6,028 bases of DNA. Source: CAZYZQ01 sp964652075 (GTDB taxonomy: Bacteria; Bacillota; Clostridia; Oscillospirales; Oscillospiraceae). Below are positions 5,919 to 6,028 of this stretch, in pieces. The translations under genes and the position numbers were made by a program. Under the pieces are notes generated by a model. It saw only the letters and a program-made list of their open reading frames with translations. It did not search any database and was not told the DNA's origin. Location of the stretch: assembly GCA_964652075.1 (NCBI GenBank), contig CAZYZQ010000113.1, positions 1-6,028 on the forward strand. The letters run 5' to 3'. Positions within the stretch are counted from its first letter, which is position 1. The number at the start of each line of letters is the position of its first letter.

Positions 5919-6028
5919 ATGCAAGATCTGAACCAGCACCTGCAAAAGACCAGCTACCCCGGCCGCGGCATCATGCTCGGCCGCAGCGCCGACGGCAAGT
6001 CCGCTGTCATCGCCTATTTTATCATGGG
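5919..6028 (+). CDS. IMP cyclohydrolase (PurO-like), N-terminal part (3' end outside window)
   Basis: Thirty-six complete codons are visible. The fragment contains SYPGRGIMLGRSADGKSAV and ends AYFIM, a pattern I recognise from the N-terminus of the IMP cyclohydrolase family found in many Clostridia (PurO-like). This enzyme closes the ring of FAICAR to form IMP, the last step of de novo purine synthesis, in the cytoplasm. AGGAGGAG at 5906-5913 precedes ATG 5919; counting from GGAGG the spacer is 7 nt. Only 19 bp separate it from the glycosyltransferase stop, with no hairpin, so it is probably read from the same transcript even though its pathway is different. The catalytic body lies outside the window, so intactness cannot be judged. 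Confidence 0.83.
   Translation, partial: MQDLNQHLQKTSYPGRGIMLGRSADGKSAVIAYFIM

Noticed and set aside
1..6028. A functional link between the deoxyinosine glycosylase and IMP cyclohydrolase, since both relate to inosine chemistry.
   Set aside because: They are in separate transcription units with the glycan module between them, and both are common housekeeping genes, so coincidence is the simpler reading.
1..6028. CRISPR arrays, insertion sequences, tRNA or rRNA genes.
   Set aside because: No spaced direct repeats, transposase-like frames, terminal inverted repeats or tRNA-like cloverleaf sequences were seen.

Overview
The window is GC-rich, with strong GGAGG-type ribosome binding sites and tightly packed, overlapping genes. 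Together with the protein families, this points to a Gram-positive anaerobe of the class Clostridia, most likely Oscillospiraceae and relatives (Oscillibacter, Flavonifractor or Faecalibacterium type). The taxonomic call is inference from family resemblance; no search was run.

Layout, left to right. (1) Positions 1-248 (+) hold the 3' end of a DNA-deoxyinosine glycosylase of the Mug/uracil-DNA-glycosylase superfamily. (2) Positions 247-289 hold a near-perfect bidirectional terminator shared with the convergent gene; both stop codons touch the palindrome. (3) Positions 289-2374 (-) are a two-gene operon: a DUF4330 single-pass membrane protein, then an overlapping O-antigen ligase/polymerase-like membrane protein. 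(4) Positions 2375-2531 are a 157-bp divergent regulatory region. It carries two sigma-A-like promoters that face each other, an operator-like inverted repeat around the plus-strand -10 box, and a small leader hairpin. (5) Positions 2532-5899 (+) hold a 740-residue fusion of a GT4 glycosyltransferase and a CsaB-type polysaccharide pyruvyl transferase. A second glycosyltransferase (TuaH-like) follows, joined by an ATGA start/stop overlap. (6) Positions 5919-6028 (+) hold the first 36 codons of an IMP cyclohydrolase (PurO-like), probably read through from the same operon.

The four central genes look like a cell-surface polysaccharide module. Cytoplasmic glycosyltransferases and the pyruvyl transferase would build and pyruvylate a glycan, and the multi-spanning ligase/polymerase would join units or attach them outside the membrane. 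DUF4330 is co-transcribed and membrane-anchored, but its job is unknown. In other Gram-positives, CsaB pyruvylates the secondary cell-wall polymer that SLH-domain surface proteins bind; whether that applies here is inference. The flanking DNA-repair and purine genes are housekeeping.

No mobile element, CRISPR array, tRNA or rRNA was seen. The most unusual items are the interlocked promoters with the palindrome, and a 16-residue periodic repeat in the N-terminal extension of the ligase.
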